64,000 nucleotides of DNA from Glossina fuscipes (taxonomy: Eukaryota > Arthropoda > Insecta > Diptera > Glossinidae): contig NW_024003752.1 of assembly GCF_014805625.2 (NCBI RefSeq), positions 268,197 through 332,196 on the forward strand, read 5' to 3'. This document shows, piece by piece, positions 21,850-34,044 of the stretch. Each line of letters starts with the position of its first letter. The first letter of the stretch is position 1. The notes below the pieces were generated by a model. That model had not been told where the DNA came from and did no database searches. It saw only the letters and a list, made by a program, of their open reading frames with translations. The translations under genes were made by a program, and so were the position numbers.

Positions 21850-22800
21850 AGAAATGGTCCGAGGAATGTTAGCCAATGCGTACATTCCCAGCTCAATTTA
21901 TCGTAATTTCCTTTTATGCTCGTGGGGAGCACTGCGACGCACAAAAACGACGGCCGTTTAACACGTTCTCAAAACGAGTAAGTAAAGTGTCTAATATTTG
22001 CAGTGTTAAGTAATCTGAAGTTTTTTATCTTAGCAACTTTTTTCTTCGCTAATGACACCTTACCGAAGCTCGGCTGATCCCCTGAAAAAAATGCAACGAA
22101 ATCCATTGCATTGATTAGTACTATAAAATTTAGTATTTCGAAAATCGAACTACAGCTTTAAACATTTCTCTAGCTCACTGGTGTTTTAGAAGATAAGCGG
22201 AAGAGCCCCAAGAAGCTGACCACAGCCACAAACACTTGTACAGCGCGGCACAACATTTCAGCCCACTACGAAGTGGAAGCAGACCATTTGAATACTCCAG
22301 TACCGGCGATCTATGAAGATAGTGGTGTTGACACTTGTGTTCTCAATTAAGATATTTAAGTGAACAAGGATTGCTAGCACAAAATTTATAAGTATTATAA
22401 CAAACATTGAAAGAACTTTTTTTATATACTGGTAATTAAATGTAAATTTCTTGTAAATAGTTTATGATCGTTTTATTTATAATTTTAAGGTCTAACATAA
22501 ATTCTTTTTTTTTTCATTTAATTTTACATCCTTGCTATTATTTACCATACATGCTTTGCTTACACAAACAATGTTAATGTGCTTATCATTTATACTCCTG
22601 TTTCAGTTACCAATTAATCCTAACAGAAAATTAGATAGGAAGTATTGAAAAGGGGGCGACAATGGTACATGGTTAGCCTCTTAGCGATCATCTCCAAAAA
22701 AACAAAGCGATAACCACGGCGACAATCGCCTGCTTACATGACTACCACGGGTTCATTTTTGCTTTCACAATTTTGTACTGACAATAGTAACAAAAGTCGA
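21850..22800 (+). repeat. Duplicated segment, copy 1
   Basis: Matches 41825-43130 in the same orientation. Shared blocks: GGAATGTTA.CCAAT with the translated pair GMLANAYIPSSIYRNFLLCS and GMLTNMYVYSTINRRFLLCS; the junction CTCAAAACGAGTAAGTAAA, which looks like a splice donor; and the downstream block ATTGAAAAG, GACAATGGT and CACGGCGACAAT at 22640-22730 against 43010-43110. Copy 2 is longer mostly because of a repeat inserted at about 42215-42640. Confidence 0.55.
22190..22350 (+). CDS. Possible terminal exon of an unrecognised gene
   Basis: A pyrimidine-rich stretch ending TTTTAG at about 22189 is followed by an open frame DKRKSPKKLTTATNTC, then YEVEADHLNTPVPAIYEDSG, ending in TAA at about 22350. 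A donor-like GTAAGT lies at 21968 on the same strand, 222 bp upstream, at the end of the duplicated coding-like block. Joining the two in a common frame does not work cleanly (copy 1 has an in-frame TAA), so this may be a decayed gene copy. No family recognised. Confidence 0.3.
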
Positions 22801-23357
22801 TTTTTGCAATAATTTACTAGAACAGTTAAGTCACCATTGTACACGGTAGTGATAATATTATATTCCATCGCATTTAAATGTTTAAGATAATAATTTATTT
22901 ATAATTTTCAACAAGAACATTAAATAAAGAAATTTTAAATTTAAAAAGTGCAAACATTTTTATATTTGACAATTTACAAATTTTAGTTAACAAATAAAAA
23001 CGTTTTCAACAATAAAGAAAACTCAGCTGCTTTCGGCTTTGTACGTTTTTGTTTTCGTTTGAGTTGTTCTCAACTATATTTGTTCATTAGAGATTCCTTT
23101 AGCTTCTTCAAGTTATATGGCTGTCTCCTCGATCTCTTTGCAGCAAAAAATGTACGTCATCTCGGGGAACTAACTTGCTTTATTAGAAAAGCCAATTTAT
23201 CCTTTTAGAATTTTTCTTTTTCCTCCTCTTTCCTTTTTTTTTTTTTTTTGTTTTTGCTTTTTTTGCGTTCAATCATTTTCAATTTCCATGACATTCCTTT
23301 TCGTTTTCAGCCAAAGTTTGCAACACTGTCTGACTTTCAAGAACTCAACAAGCACAC

Positions 23358-23399
<42 letters not shown>

Positions 23400-25500
23400 A
23401 ACATACTCACTCCAGCTATTACGGCCGCTCTTATATTTTTGTTACGGTTTATACATAATCGTGACTAAAAATTACAACAGTTTATTATTTTGACATATAA
23501 GCCACAAATCTATTGGCTTAGTCCATCTCTGTTCAACATACCAAAAAAAAAAAAAAAAAAACTATATTTGTTTGTTTGTTGTTTGGTTTTGCTTCCTTTT
23601 GATACTCACTTGACATTGACAAAAATTTTACTTTCATACCTGCAAATTATTTTCATAATTTCATTTGGTTACTGCTATTATTATTTCGTTTATTTGCTAA
23701 TAAATGGAACGAGTTGGATGGATGATTGCACAATTTACAAATACAAATACAAAAACATTTCAATATTTCTCGGCTCTTACACTTTCAATAATTGAGATTT
23801 TGTGTCATTGTATTAATAAAATAAAAATTTTTGTTGTTACTTGTGGTTTGGAGCTCACGGAATAATAGATATTCTTTCCCTTTTTCTTGTTTATCTTGAT
23901 TAATGTTCAATTACATTTTTTTTTGTCATCGGTCAATATTTAATTTACCCGCGCACTCATTTTAACGCACTCTCTTGTAAATATATTTACAAAATATATC
24001 GACAATGAATAAATAAACAAATATAGTGCTGTTGGAATAACATCAACACCTAATCAGATTTAAATATTTTTTGAGGCTTTCTTTTTGATATTCAACTACC
24101 GGTCGATTTTTTTTTTTTTAATAAATTAGTTAGCAGGTACGACATACAATTTTGCCAAATTTTTTTCTTGCTTTTACCTACTTTGCACCACTATTTCTTG
24201 TTTTCCTTTGTTTGACGAAAATCAATATCATTTTTTTAAATTTAATTTCGATTGGCCTCATTCGATTGCATCTCCAATTTGTAGATGCATATCCATATAT
24301 AAAATAAATTCTCATCTATTTGAATTTCAAATATTTCATGTTTTCTGTTTTTCATTTTAAAACTGGAAATTTGAATTCCAGCAAATACAAAAACTACATG
24401 ATTTCTGAACATATAAACAAAAAGTTGAAAGGTATAATGAAACAAATTATAGATTTGTTGCTTTACCACATTGATGTTGCTGTAGTACTTCTTAACAGTG
24501 ATTTAATTGAAGAAGTTTTTATGAAGCAATCTTTTCTTTTTCGAAGATAAGCTAAATATTTAATAAGCCTGTAAATTAAAACGGAAGTTGTATGACTTGA
24601 AACCACCTGTGTGAATATTGAATGCAAAAATGACATGAATTTTATTAGTTGTGGGTTTCATATTGGGAGGACGAAAGTCACAACTTCCTTTTGGTTCTAC
24701 AATGAATCATAAGCAGGTCATATGTTTTTAGCGTAATATAATTAATTTTTACGTATAGTTAGCTTTTCTTATATATATCACTAGTTAAATATTGCAGACA
24801 CAGAGCTGTCTATTTTATAGTTGCAATTCTAACACCAAGATGCCCGGACTAGACTGGCAAGTCCATTGCTGTCTACATAACAAAAAATTTTCTAAGAAAC
24901 CAAGCATTAAAAATGGTAAAGGTTCATGATTTTTTACCTGCCGACGCATCCAACAACTAGCGCAAATCTTAACAATTCCCAGGATATTTCAAATGTAAGA
25001 AGGAGGAGTACTAAGATTAAACTAAAACCACGGCTGAGTGCGCAACTGGAGAAAGGCGAAAAGAACATTTAAGTACACGAAAGCTTAGCTATTATCTTTT
25101 TTGCTTTTTGACCGTAGGACCTAGATCTAGGAAGTAAATAAAAGAGGTTTTATGTTTATAACTTCAACAGATTGTGAATTTCGTAAATGCTTACAAGTTT
25201 TGCGCCTATTCCGTTTACGTAGAGCAAATCAAAAATATAATCTATTGTCATTAACTAAAAAATTTTAGCCTTTTATCTCAACATTTTCGATACAAATTGG
25301 TTTATCTTAATGTCAGCATATAAGAGCGCTATCCACGCAAGGACAAATGTGTCGTACAACCTCATGCTTTCGCGTTAAAAATAAAATTCAAAGTTAGCTT
25401 TGCTAACGGTCGATAATAATCTAACTAAATTCCTTTCTCAATAACCTGAACTGAGCACAACACAGCAGACTGAATTCAGTTCACATATTCAAAAAAGATT
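22801..25500. other. Non-coding stretch, no gene seen
   Basis: AT-rich DNA with long T runs near 23232 and 24105, an A run near 23543 and the CA repeat listed separately. I searched the minus strand by eye for the PDZ exon of Lap1 and did not find it. ORFs at 23248-23493 and 23490-23795 run through simple repeats. Confidence 0.45.
23361..23397. repeat. CA microsatellite
   Basis: About 18 CA dinucleotides without interruption. Confidence 0.95.
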
Positions 25501-25524
25501 CAAAGCTAATTAAAATTCTCATAC

Positions 25525-28500
25525 CACAGTCGGATTCTGGGGTACTCCAAATAGCCATGATGTGTTAGGTTTAGCTTGAGAAATGCTATTAAATGATGAT
25601 CCTTCTGGAGGAGTTAACGCAATCATGTTTGTATTTTTAGTTTCGAAATCATTTACGTTAGTTGAAGTTGTATCATTTAATACTTTTGTTTCGGTGTGAT
25701 AACATTTTAACGCTTCTGTGATGAGATTTTTTTGCTGATTGCGGCAACTATCTAGGCGCGACTGATGTTTATCAAAATTATTTTTGATATCAAGGATTTC
25801 ATCAACTGCAGGTTTGTCAATGATCTTAGGAGTTTTTCTTCCCTGACGTAGGTAAACCACATCTCCATGCTTAGCTTGCGTATGATATTCCGCTTGACAT
25901 AGTTGCTGTTGCTGATTTTGATGATAGTTACTATTTTGTAATTTTTGCCTTTGTTTACGTACGGCTTCGTAATTTGTCAAATCTTCCGGGGTTTTTTTTG
26001 TAAAACTGCGCGCTATATAATAAGGCGGCGGTTGGAGTAACTGATATTGCATATCCGGAATGGAATGTGTATATTGGGCGTTATCAGTGTTTAGCAGGTG
26101 TGGTCTATAATAACCCCTACTCGTTAAATCGGAAAGATTTTGACCTTTCCTAAGAACTGGCACAATGTCTTGTTGGCAGTTGTCAGAAACGCCCCTGTCA
26201 ATTTTATTACAAAAAGCATGGGTTGTAGAATTTTCTGTAAAAGTTTTTTGATACCAACTATCGTTGCTGGCGGTTTTTAGTATATGTTGCAACACATTAT
26301 TACTTTTTTTGCATAACGTAATACCACAGTTCGTAGTATATACTACTGGACTATTGTCATCAAACAATTGCGTTGATGTTTCTTGAGCTGCTCCTATAAA
26401 CATTTTATTGTTCGCCTGTATACTATTGACGTAATTTCTAGAACGGAGGGTCGTTTCATTCGAGCTGCAATGTAACGCACTAAAATTTTCGTTAACAACA
26501 TTAAAATAATCGCCTACCTATTGCTGAGATGATGGCAATTTTTGTTAAGCCTAGCTTCAGAGAAGTTACTAAACCTCCTCGCAGAGCAGGTGTTAACCCA
26601 TTGCCCATTTCGCACGTAATGTGACATTAATCGCAATTGTTGTGGATAAGGCGTAGGCGAACGCGTTAAAACATCTTTGGGAGCTTCAACCATCTTAGCG
26701 TTTGCTTTAACACCCGCATACGGTAAAGTGCTTAATGAAGTGGACAACGAAGTTTCTTCTTCCGCGATATTGATATGTCTCAAATTACCACCTGACCTAG
26801 AAACGGCGCATCTATCAGAAGCTGAGAGTATTACAGTTTGTTCGGCAAAACATATACGTCGCATCTGACCCATAAAACTGTTGGCTGGTTTTACCAGCAG
26901 TTTGCGTTGTTGATCTAAGGTGTGTTCACCTTCACATATGTCGCCTTTCGCCTTTGTCACCTTATTTCGATAAGATGTAGAATCATGTTGTGGCAACATA
27001 AAACAAGTCAATTGTGTTTTCGTGTTGACATCTGTATATTGAAGTGGCACGAGCGGTTTCGACTGATTATCACTCATCCATAAAGAAGTTAAGCTTACCA
27101 AACTTAATACAGAAGCCGGCAACGTTGAAATATGATTTTGAACAATATTCAGAACTTTCAACTGAGTTAATTGGCCAATATTTTGGGGTAATCCGGTAAT
27201 TTTATTGCGGCTAATACTAAGTACTTTCAAATTAGTGCATTTGCAAAGTTCGTCTGGTAATATGCACAAATCGTTGCTGTCAGCAAATAAATAACGCAAT
27301 TTCTTAAGCATTCCTGCAGTAATGAATATCAAAGTTAATAAATGAAGCCCCCGCCTCTTTCGTAAATCGAAAAATTCCATACCTATGGTAGGAGGCAAAC
27401 GCTTCAATTCGTTATAGCTTATCGCCAATTCCTCAAGATTTTCTAAATTTAAAATACTCTCCGGCAGCTCTTTCAATTTATTAGATTCACACTTGAAAGT
27501 CACTAATGATACCAACATGCCAATGCTAAAGGGAAAGGCTACCAAATTGTTAGCGCTAATTGACAAAACCTCCACATTCACCCAATTGGTAATATCATTT
27601 GGAAAAAAATTAATTAAATTGCCGTTCGCCTCTAGATGTGTTAATTCTCGTAATTTTGATGTATTTGATGGTACAGAGCGTATCTGATTAAAATCTATCC
27701 AAAGCTCACGTAGTTGCTCTAATTCTCCAATCACTTCAGGCTACAAAATGGATTTCAGTCAAATTTTTAACTAATTGGGTACCTACTATATTTGCAAAGA
27801 ACAATTGTGCACAGGCTTACCAAATCTGTGAACTCGTTGCCGCCCAGGTCGATGCGTCGCAAATTTACGAGACGAGTCATTGATTTAGGCAAGGATACCA
27901 AATTGTTTAATCGCAATTCAACAATGCGTAAATTGATCAAGCGTCCAAAATTAGCTGGCAAAAACTCCAAGTAAGTTTCGTTCAAGAGTAATTCTTGTAA
28001 TGAAATCAGTGACGTTATAGCATCAGGCAAACGTTGTAAACTGTTACAACTCAGATCCAAATGTGTTAAATGCTTACACGATCTTAGGTGATCTGGTAAA
28101 ACGGATATAACTGAAAACAATTAATAATTATAGAAAATTTTGATTCAATTAAGTTAAATTTAGAAACGAACGAACAGTTTCGACTTAAGCTTAAAAGCTC
28201 TAACTGGCGCAAAGAACCAATGGCTTCCGGTATTTTGTCCAAGCTGTTATTATTCACACACAAAATCCTTAAGTTTTGGCAATAAAATAATTGAATTGGT
28301 AAATTATTGATCTGTGAAAAAAAAGCAAAAGGAATTTTATATAGCTTGAGCGGGATCTTTTGACACTCGCCGAAAAGTGAAAGTACGAAAGGGTGGGACT
28401 TTCGTAATGTAGTTTATATGTAAACTGGACTTAAACAATGTTAGCAATTTATTTATCTAACAAATCCTAACCCTCCGCTAAATTTCAGCTCAATATTTAC

Positions 28501-29162
28501 TACGATTACGAAATATATTTTGAATTTTTGTTAGTTTAATCTATTTAGTATAGTTATTGTCAGAACAATATTACTTGCTATCTAAACAAATTCGCTTATG
28601 AAAAGTCAAAATTGGTAAAAATAGTTGAATACAGAGTATAGCCACGGAATTTTAACCCTACTAGCGAGTAGTGTAAGAGCCCGAATTAGTACTTAATTTT
28701 AAGGGCCAAGTTACTAAGAGTGCAATAACTGCAATCATGCCATCTTAACTGTCTCTTAAATCTATCCGCCCACTGTATATCATGGCTAGAGTCATTGTTT
28801 TCAAAGGCACTACATATTAAGATTGTGGAAGCGAAGACTATAATATACTTTAATTTCATTCTATATTCGAACTACATTCTGTTGACATTTCACATTGACT
28901 AACATTAATAAAAGTTTGAACAATGACGCAATTAGCAATTTTTTGGATCTATACTGAATTTATTTATGTACGTGTTATAATAAAGGGCATCAGAAAAAAA
29001 TTTACTCACCCGTGTAGAATTTAAATTCAATTCTTCTAAGGTACGTTCATGTTCCCAAATCTGAGGGAAAGTTTCCAGTAAAACAGTATTACTGTAATCC
29101 AGTTTAATAACAACCTCTTCCTTCTTAAATTGCAAACAAGGAAAGCACTCCGACAAGGACAT
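25525..29162 (-). CDS. Lap1: Lap1, leucine-rich-repeat LAP family protein (C-terminus not in view)
   Basis: LAP proteins (Erbin, Scribble and Densin relatives) are cytoplasmic scaffolds at cell membranes and junctions. Exons on the minus strand: 29162-29010, 28311-28176, 28110-27821, 27740-27383, 27313-26518, 26464-25525; all introns are GT-AG and phases agree, giving 891 codons without a stop. Residues 1-51 hold the N-cap (ECFPCLQFKKEEV). Leucine-rich repeats follow to about residue 388 (LPANFGRLINLR, LRELWIDFNQIR, PFSIGMLVSLVTFKCESN). Then comes the LAP-specific motif LWMSDNQSKPLVPLQ and the RSPTPYP motif. Exon 6 ends NPTV at a donor (GTATGAG), just where Drosophila Lap1 continues into its PDZ domain. 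The start Met is chosen by family match. An AG at about 29185 may end a 5' UTR intron. Confidence 0.9.
27314..27382 (-). other. Lap1: 69-bp in-frame, stop-free intron of Lap1
   Basis: Donor ATAG|GTATGG and acceptor CTGCAG|GAATG. Removing it restores the family sequence TIGMLKKLRYLFAD. Its length is a multiple of three and it has no stop, so a retained form would add 23 residues (beginning MEFFDLRKRR) inside one repeat. Gene finders that read straight through would include it wrongly. Confidence 0.85.
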
Positions 29163-29345
29163 TTTAAGAAATTTCAGGAATCTGTCAACGTGCGAAACTA
29201 TTGCAAGTAAGTAAAATCTTAAACCTCGCTTTATATATAGCATATAAAGAAATAGCAACACAATTTGAAGTCATGATTATTCATAAGAATTATTAACATT
29301 ACATTAACAAGAATTTAATTGTGAAAGGTAGGAAAAAAAACACAA

Positions 29346-29560
29346 GGTAAAATAAAGTAAATAGAAGCAGACCTACCCCGCACGACCGTTACTGTAATCT
29401 CATTCGGAATAATGCTGACCGATATATTATTATTCGTATCACATAAATTTGTATTAAAATTTAATAAATTGGACATGTCTACAGTCAACAAATTTCCCGA
29501 AGTTTTTTTTATATGTTTTAAAGATGAAACCATCTTTGCAACGGAAATATATAATTTCAT
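29346..29560 (-). CDS. Possible small upstream exon of unknown gene
   Basis: Open frame on the minus strand with SLKHIKKTSGNLLTVDMSNL and NEITVTVVRG, directly followed by GTAGGT, a fair donor. It lies upstream of the Lap1 start. It cannot be joined to Lap1 exon 1 in frame, so it would be a separate gene, an alternative first exon, or a chance ORF. Confidence 0.2.
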
Positions 29561-31465
29561 TTAATCATGCATATGAAACATTCAGCAGAGCAAGATTCAC
29601 ATAAAAATACCCTGAAGAATAAAACAGGTGGGTTTTTTTACGATAATTTTCCTCGAAATTCCCCTGTACATATTTTTGCATTCACTCACTTTATTGCAAA
29701 GTGTAAATAATTTATTGATCTTAACAAGCCCTCCCTATCCTTGACATTTATCGCGTTAATACTAGGTAAGATCCACAAGCAGAAAACAACTTAATAATTT
29801 TGCAGCAGTCGCAGCGGGTCGATTTCCAAACACTTATCATCAAAGTTAAATGACTTCTTCATGTTTATTAAAATGAAGAGTCCACGCTACCAAATTTAGA
29901 TGCATATACATTCTTGCTGTTGATCTACATAGAGTAGATAAGCAAACCTTTTTACATTGTTCTTTCTTTCTTATTCAATAAACCATGGACAAAAAGTGCC
30001 TACATGTACAACAGCCAACAATAATTTTTTCTACGTAATAATCACTTTTCGTTCATAAACTTCAATACTTGATAAAAGAATGCTTGGACTTTCGTCCATT
30101 TTGTCATATTTTCAACGTTAAAATACTTTAATAATCCATTAGTAATTTTAAATTAAACACTTAATTCTTTTTTTATATGTGTCGTTAAGAGCAACCATGA
30201 ATTATTACTTAAGTAGACTAGACGTCTTACGACAAACACAGGGGTCACTGAAACGACATTCATTTACGCGCTTTACTAGATTTTATTCATAGATACTACA
30301 CAATCATTGTATTGTGTCTTGATTTACTCATTCCAGAGAATTAAGATGGCAAGGCGGATGATTTAGCGGTGTTTCTGTTGTATATTGAATAGAATTCGTA
30401 TAAATATTCGACAAAACACGGTGCACAATTCATACAGAATTAGTACTTCTAGTCATTTCGCTAAACATATGATTTCTTCAATTTGCAAAACATCGATGTT
30501 CAAAATAGCATAAAATGGAAATTGATTTTCTTAATAAAAAAAAAAAAATTGATTTATTCCATAAGTTTCTACTATAAATATTCATTCCAATTTTTCTAAA
30601 TAATTTTTAAATAAGCCAGATTTTGCTATGTTTTCTTTTAACTCTCTGTATATTACCTTTTTTTCACATAATCCATTTTTTATAGTAGCAGATGTTCTCT
30701 TTTACTACTGGCATAGTGGTTTATATCCTTGAAACCTTGGCGTCGTCTCGATTGAAACAATTTCATATACGTTTTCATTTGTACAGCAAATTTTACATAG
30801 CTTGTGATAAATAGACCAATTTTATCAGTTTCACAATAAAAATAAGTAAATGTACTCTAAAGATGATCCTATTTATATATTCGAGTTGCGCGATGTTGCA
30901 ATTATTTGTTACTTAACCTACGTATATTCTCTCATTCTAATAATACGTTTTGCTTAACTCTATTCTCATTTTCCGCAAATGCGTAAGATATACAGCCTTA
31001 ATTGCGATCTGCAACTGATCTGTGTGCCCATCGGTCGTCTCTCTCGTTGAGTTTATAAATAGTAGCACTTATTTTAAAGCTTGGTTGCTGTGTAGTCATC
31101 TTTAATCTAACTGTTATTAATTCGCTACTTCTTTGAGACAGTTTCTTAAATTCTTGGTCATTACATTTTTTTCGGCTTCTTCTATGTGGTTGTGCAGCCA
31201 ATTCGCGATTCGTATTTTGTAGCTTGTAACTCGTAATTTATAAGTGAAAACCTGTCATATATAGTGTAATGCTGCAACATTTCCTCTCTTAGAAGGTTTC
31301 TTTATCATATTATGGTATGATCTATATTGTATTTTCAATTATTGATCCTACACTCAGGAATTTACTCTGTAATACATCTAATTCTCTTTTTGCTCGTGCA
31401 AAAAACTGTATTGGCTAAAAAGAAAAATAGTAGATTGGTTCCAGATCTAAAAAACACCTGAAAAG
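29561..31465. other. Non-coding stretch, possibly the Lap1 promoter side
   Basis: AT-rich with no recognisable domain. The ORF at 30998-31201 (minus) has no motif. I see no promoter element that I can defend. Confidence 0.35.
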
Positions 31466-31469
31466 TGAA

Positions 31470-31795
31470 CCACTCACAGTAAATAATTTTTACATACAAA
31501 ATATAGAAACAAACGACCATGCACCAGTATATATAAAAAACTATAAATTACCCCACAAAAAAGCGATCCAGGTAAAACAATTATTACAACAAAACAAGTG
31601 GTGGGCTAACTAGCCCCAAAAAAATCAGACAGACATAAAAAAATGGCGACTAGTAGTTGACTACAGAAAATTAAACGAGAAAATAATAAACGACAAATTC
31701 CAGACAGACTCGGACAAACCGACGTAATCAAGCATTTCTAGAGCTCCAAAACAATTGGGTAAGGGTTATGGAAATAAAGTAAGTAAATAAAGAAT
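31470..31795 (+). pseudogene. Gypsy-type reverse transcriptase N-terminal relic
   Basis: Reads YIKNYKLPHKKAIQ, then VKQLLQQNKWW, then KKWRLVVDYRKLNEKIINDKF at about 31650-31700, the start of the RT fingers and palm (consensus K.R.VVDYRKLN..T..D.YP). The catalytic YXDD part is absent. It might come from the same family as 20310-21048, but the two do not overlap, so that cannot be tested here. Confidence 0.7.
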
Positions 31796-31799
31796 ATCC

Positions 31800-33086
31800 T
31801 ATTTTCCTTAATAGAGAAATAATGAAGTTTCGTAAACTAATTATAAAAATAAATAATTACAGTCTTGTTTCTAAGTAAATATCATGTTTGTAAAGGAAGT
31901 TTTTCTCTGCTTTGCTCTAATGTTCTTTTTAAGACTTTTTTCACGTCTTTCACAAATTGTCGTTTTGTCTCCACTTTTCTCTTCTTTTACAATAATCTTT
32001 TTCGTTTAAAATTAGCATTACTGTTCTTGTCCATAAACAACAACTTGGCATCATTTACTAATGAATTATACGGATTTGACACATTTGTATATAGACTTGT
32101 TAAGGATATTGCAGTGTGGTCGCCTACCGTCGTATGCATCCACTTTGAAGTGTGACAGAATTATGCTGAATTTGGATAATTCTGTAGCAAAAAAAAAAAG
32201 AAAAACAAAAAATTTGTCGCACTTCACCTGGCTGAGTATTGCATCTCGTAATGCAATACGATGCCAGGCGCCACAATTAAAAAGTCACCATTTCTGTTAA
32301 GGTAAGCATTATTTAGTATAGCAATTAAATATAAATAGTGTACATTTTCAATAAAGGAATTAATTGTTATCAAAAGCAATTCACAAGCGTGTTAACCCGC
32401 TTAAAAATATAAGGCGTTCAATCCGCCTAATATGCAAAGACTGCTTTATGCCGAGCATTATTGGCATTACTAAAAAGCAGAAAGACTTGGCGTACTGAAG
32501 CCGAGCAGGCTAGGGCTCTAAAACAGTAAAACTTACCTTCACTTACCTACACCTAGGGAAGGAATCATAGGGAATCGTCTCAAATACTGCAACGCATTTT
32601 TCTACCACTACACGCCGTTGCAATAAGTTCTTTCATTTTTATTACAATATATATGATTATAACACGAATTTGTTATGAATTTGATATCAAATAACGCTAT
32701 AAAAGATCGATTCGGTCATCCATTTCAGCTAACACTAGGTGCTCTCTGAAACTTGTGTATTTTTGTGTCACAGATGGATTCAAACGTTTGAGCTGCTATT
32801 TTTTGAAATACAGCTTATGGTAACAGTACACTAGATCTATCCATCTGACTAACTAAGATCATGTGGAAAACATTCAAAGTTTTATGAAATAAATTAATGG
32901 CTGTAGTAATTATCAAGATATATGAATAGAACAATAAAGGTGAAGATTTTAATAACATGAAAATTTTCTCATTGCCAATCCATAGCTTAAGGTAAGGACG
33001 GCAAATCCACATTAGAACAAAACAAATTTTTTTAGTATCATCGTGATTATTTAATAAAGGCAATTAATATTATATAATCCGATTGC
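31800..33086. other. Non-coding stretch with one strong hairpin
   Basis: No gene seen. The hairpin at 32227-32268 is listed separately. ORFs at 31865-32155, 32061-32300 and 32815-33063 lack motifs. Confidence 0.35.
32227..32268. other. Imperfect hairpin
   Basis: CCTGGC pairs with GCCAGG, and GTATTGCAT pairs with ATGCAATAC, around a 6-base loop with a small internal loop (TGA/GAT). Stem total 15 bp. Confidence 0.7.
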
Positions 33087-33390
33087 CTCTCTTCCTCACT
33101 ATGAAAATAGGTTGCTTCTGTTGTCCTTACCTAACGNNNNNNNNNNTCTTCCTCACTATGAAAATAGGTTGCTTCTGTTGTCCTTACCTAACGTAGGTTT
33201 GTTCTTGGCGTTTCCTTTGTAATCAAAGTAATAAATGGCGCTATTGACTCGCCTTCATCACTTGGTGAAAGAAGCTTTGATGTCCCTAAGCGCTTCACTA
33301 GGCACTTTACCTTGGTTAAGCTTAGTCAGTGTAAATATAATTATGAACTGTTTAATCCGCTCAGAGGTGTTTGCGAGAACCTAAACGACC
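33087..33390 (+). mobile_element. Second CR1-like copy, left part before the LTR element
   Basis: Matches the end of ORF2 of the element at 12550-17006 (about 16335-16590): ATGAAAATAGGTTGCTTCTG, then INGAIDSPS in an uninterrupted frame where the first copy has a stop, then the C-terminal residues. It is broken off at 33390 by an LTR retrotransposon and resumes at 36754. The 5' truncation is near 33087. Confidence 0.85.
33137..33146. other. Assembly gap (10 N) between identical 47-bp sequences
   Basis: Positions 33090-33136 and 33147-33193 are identical and lie on either side of ten N. This looks like an unresolved scaffold join in which the same end was placed twice, or a collapsed repeat. 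Confidence 0.95.
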
Positions 33391-33750
33391 TGTAGTGAAA
33401 ACACAATTAAAGGTTCGTTTGAATAATTCTTTATTATGATGCTTTTACTTCTGGCTTACTATTTTACTATTATTGATTTTACTGACTTTAGTCAGTAATT
33501 TATATAATAGCTTATTATGCTAACTTAACCAAAATAGTGGAATTAAACTAGGCTATTACTAAAGTTACATGTAAAGCTAGATTGCATTATATTAATTAGG
33601 TCATAGCTCGACTTGCGGTATGTGCAAATATGTCGGACAGATCTTAGCTAGGTTATAGCTACGTCTACATTATGTGGAAATATAATAGAGTGTGAACTAA
33701 ACGTAAGTGATTATTGAATGGGTAGATGACGATAAATCGATAATGCTACA
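33391..33750 (-). repeat. 3' LTR of the mdg1/412-like element
   Basis: Begins TGTAGTGAAAACAC and ends AATGCTACA on the plus strand. About 60 bp longer than its partner, because of a segment around 33600-33655 (CATAGCTCGACTTGCGG onward) missing in the other LTR. Confidence 0.9.
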
Positions 33751-33761
33751 CTTTTCCTCTT
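33751..33761 (-). promoter_or_regulatory. Polypurine tract
   Basis: On the minus strand AAGAGGAAAAG directly precedes the 3' LTR, the usual plus-strand DNA priming site. Confidence 0.8.
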
Positions 33762-34044
33762 GGGAAGAATAATCTTTAACATTAAATGATCATTCTTGGG
33801 TTTAGTGATTATCGATTAATTCAGTTACTTCCTCTACCGTGGTTTTGTTATGAATGCATGTTTTTTCTTTGTTCTTATAGATATTTTTATAATAAAAAAA
33901 AAATTACAAAAAATTTTGTTTGTATAGGGTTCTTATACATACTTATATATTAAAGAAAAAAATTTTTTTGTGTAGTTTTTATTTATATTTATTTTTTTTT
34001 TTTTTATGAAGCTTCTTTATATAGTTTTAACCTGTTTTTGTGTA

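Noticed and set aside
21645..21944. 99-codon minus-strand ORF
   Set aside because: It is antisense to the duplicated block and the dispersed repeat; no motif on this strand.
23248..23795. Two ORFs near the CA repeat
   Set aside because: They run through poly-T, CA and poly-A tracts and show no domain.
24242..24469. Candidate PDZ exon of Lap1
   Set aside because: The frame has no GF.I or other PDZ pattern and does not follow an acceptor in the right phase.
32227..32268. microRNA precursor
   Set aside because: The stem is too short and there is no extended lower stem.
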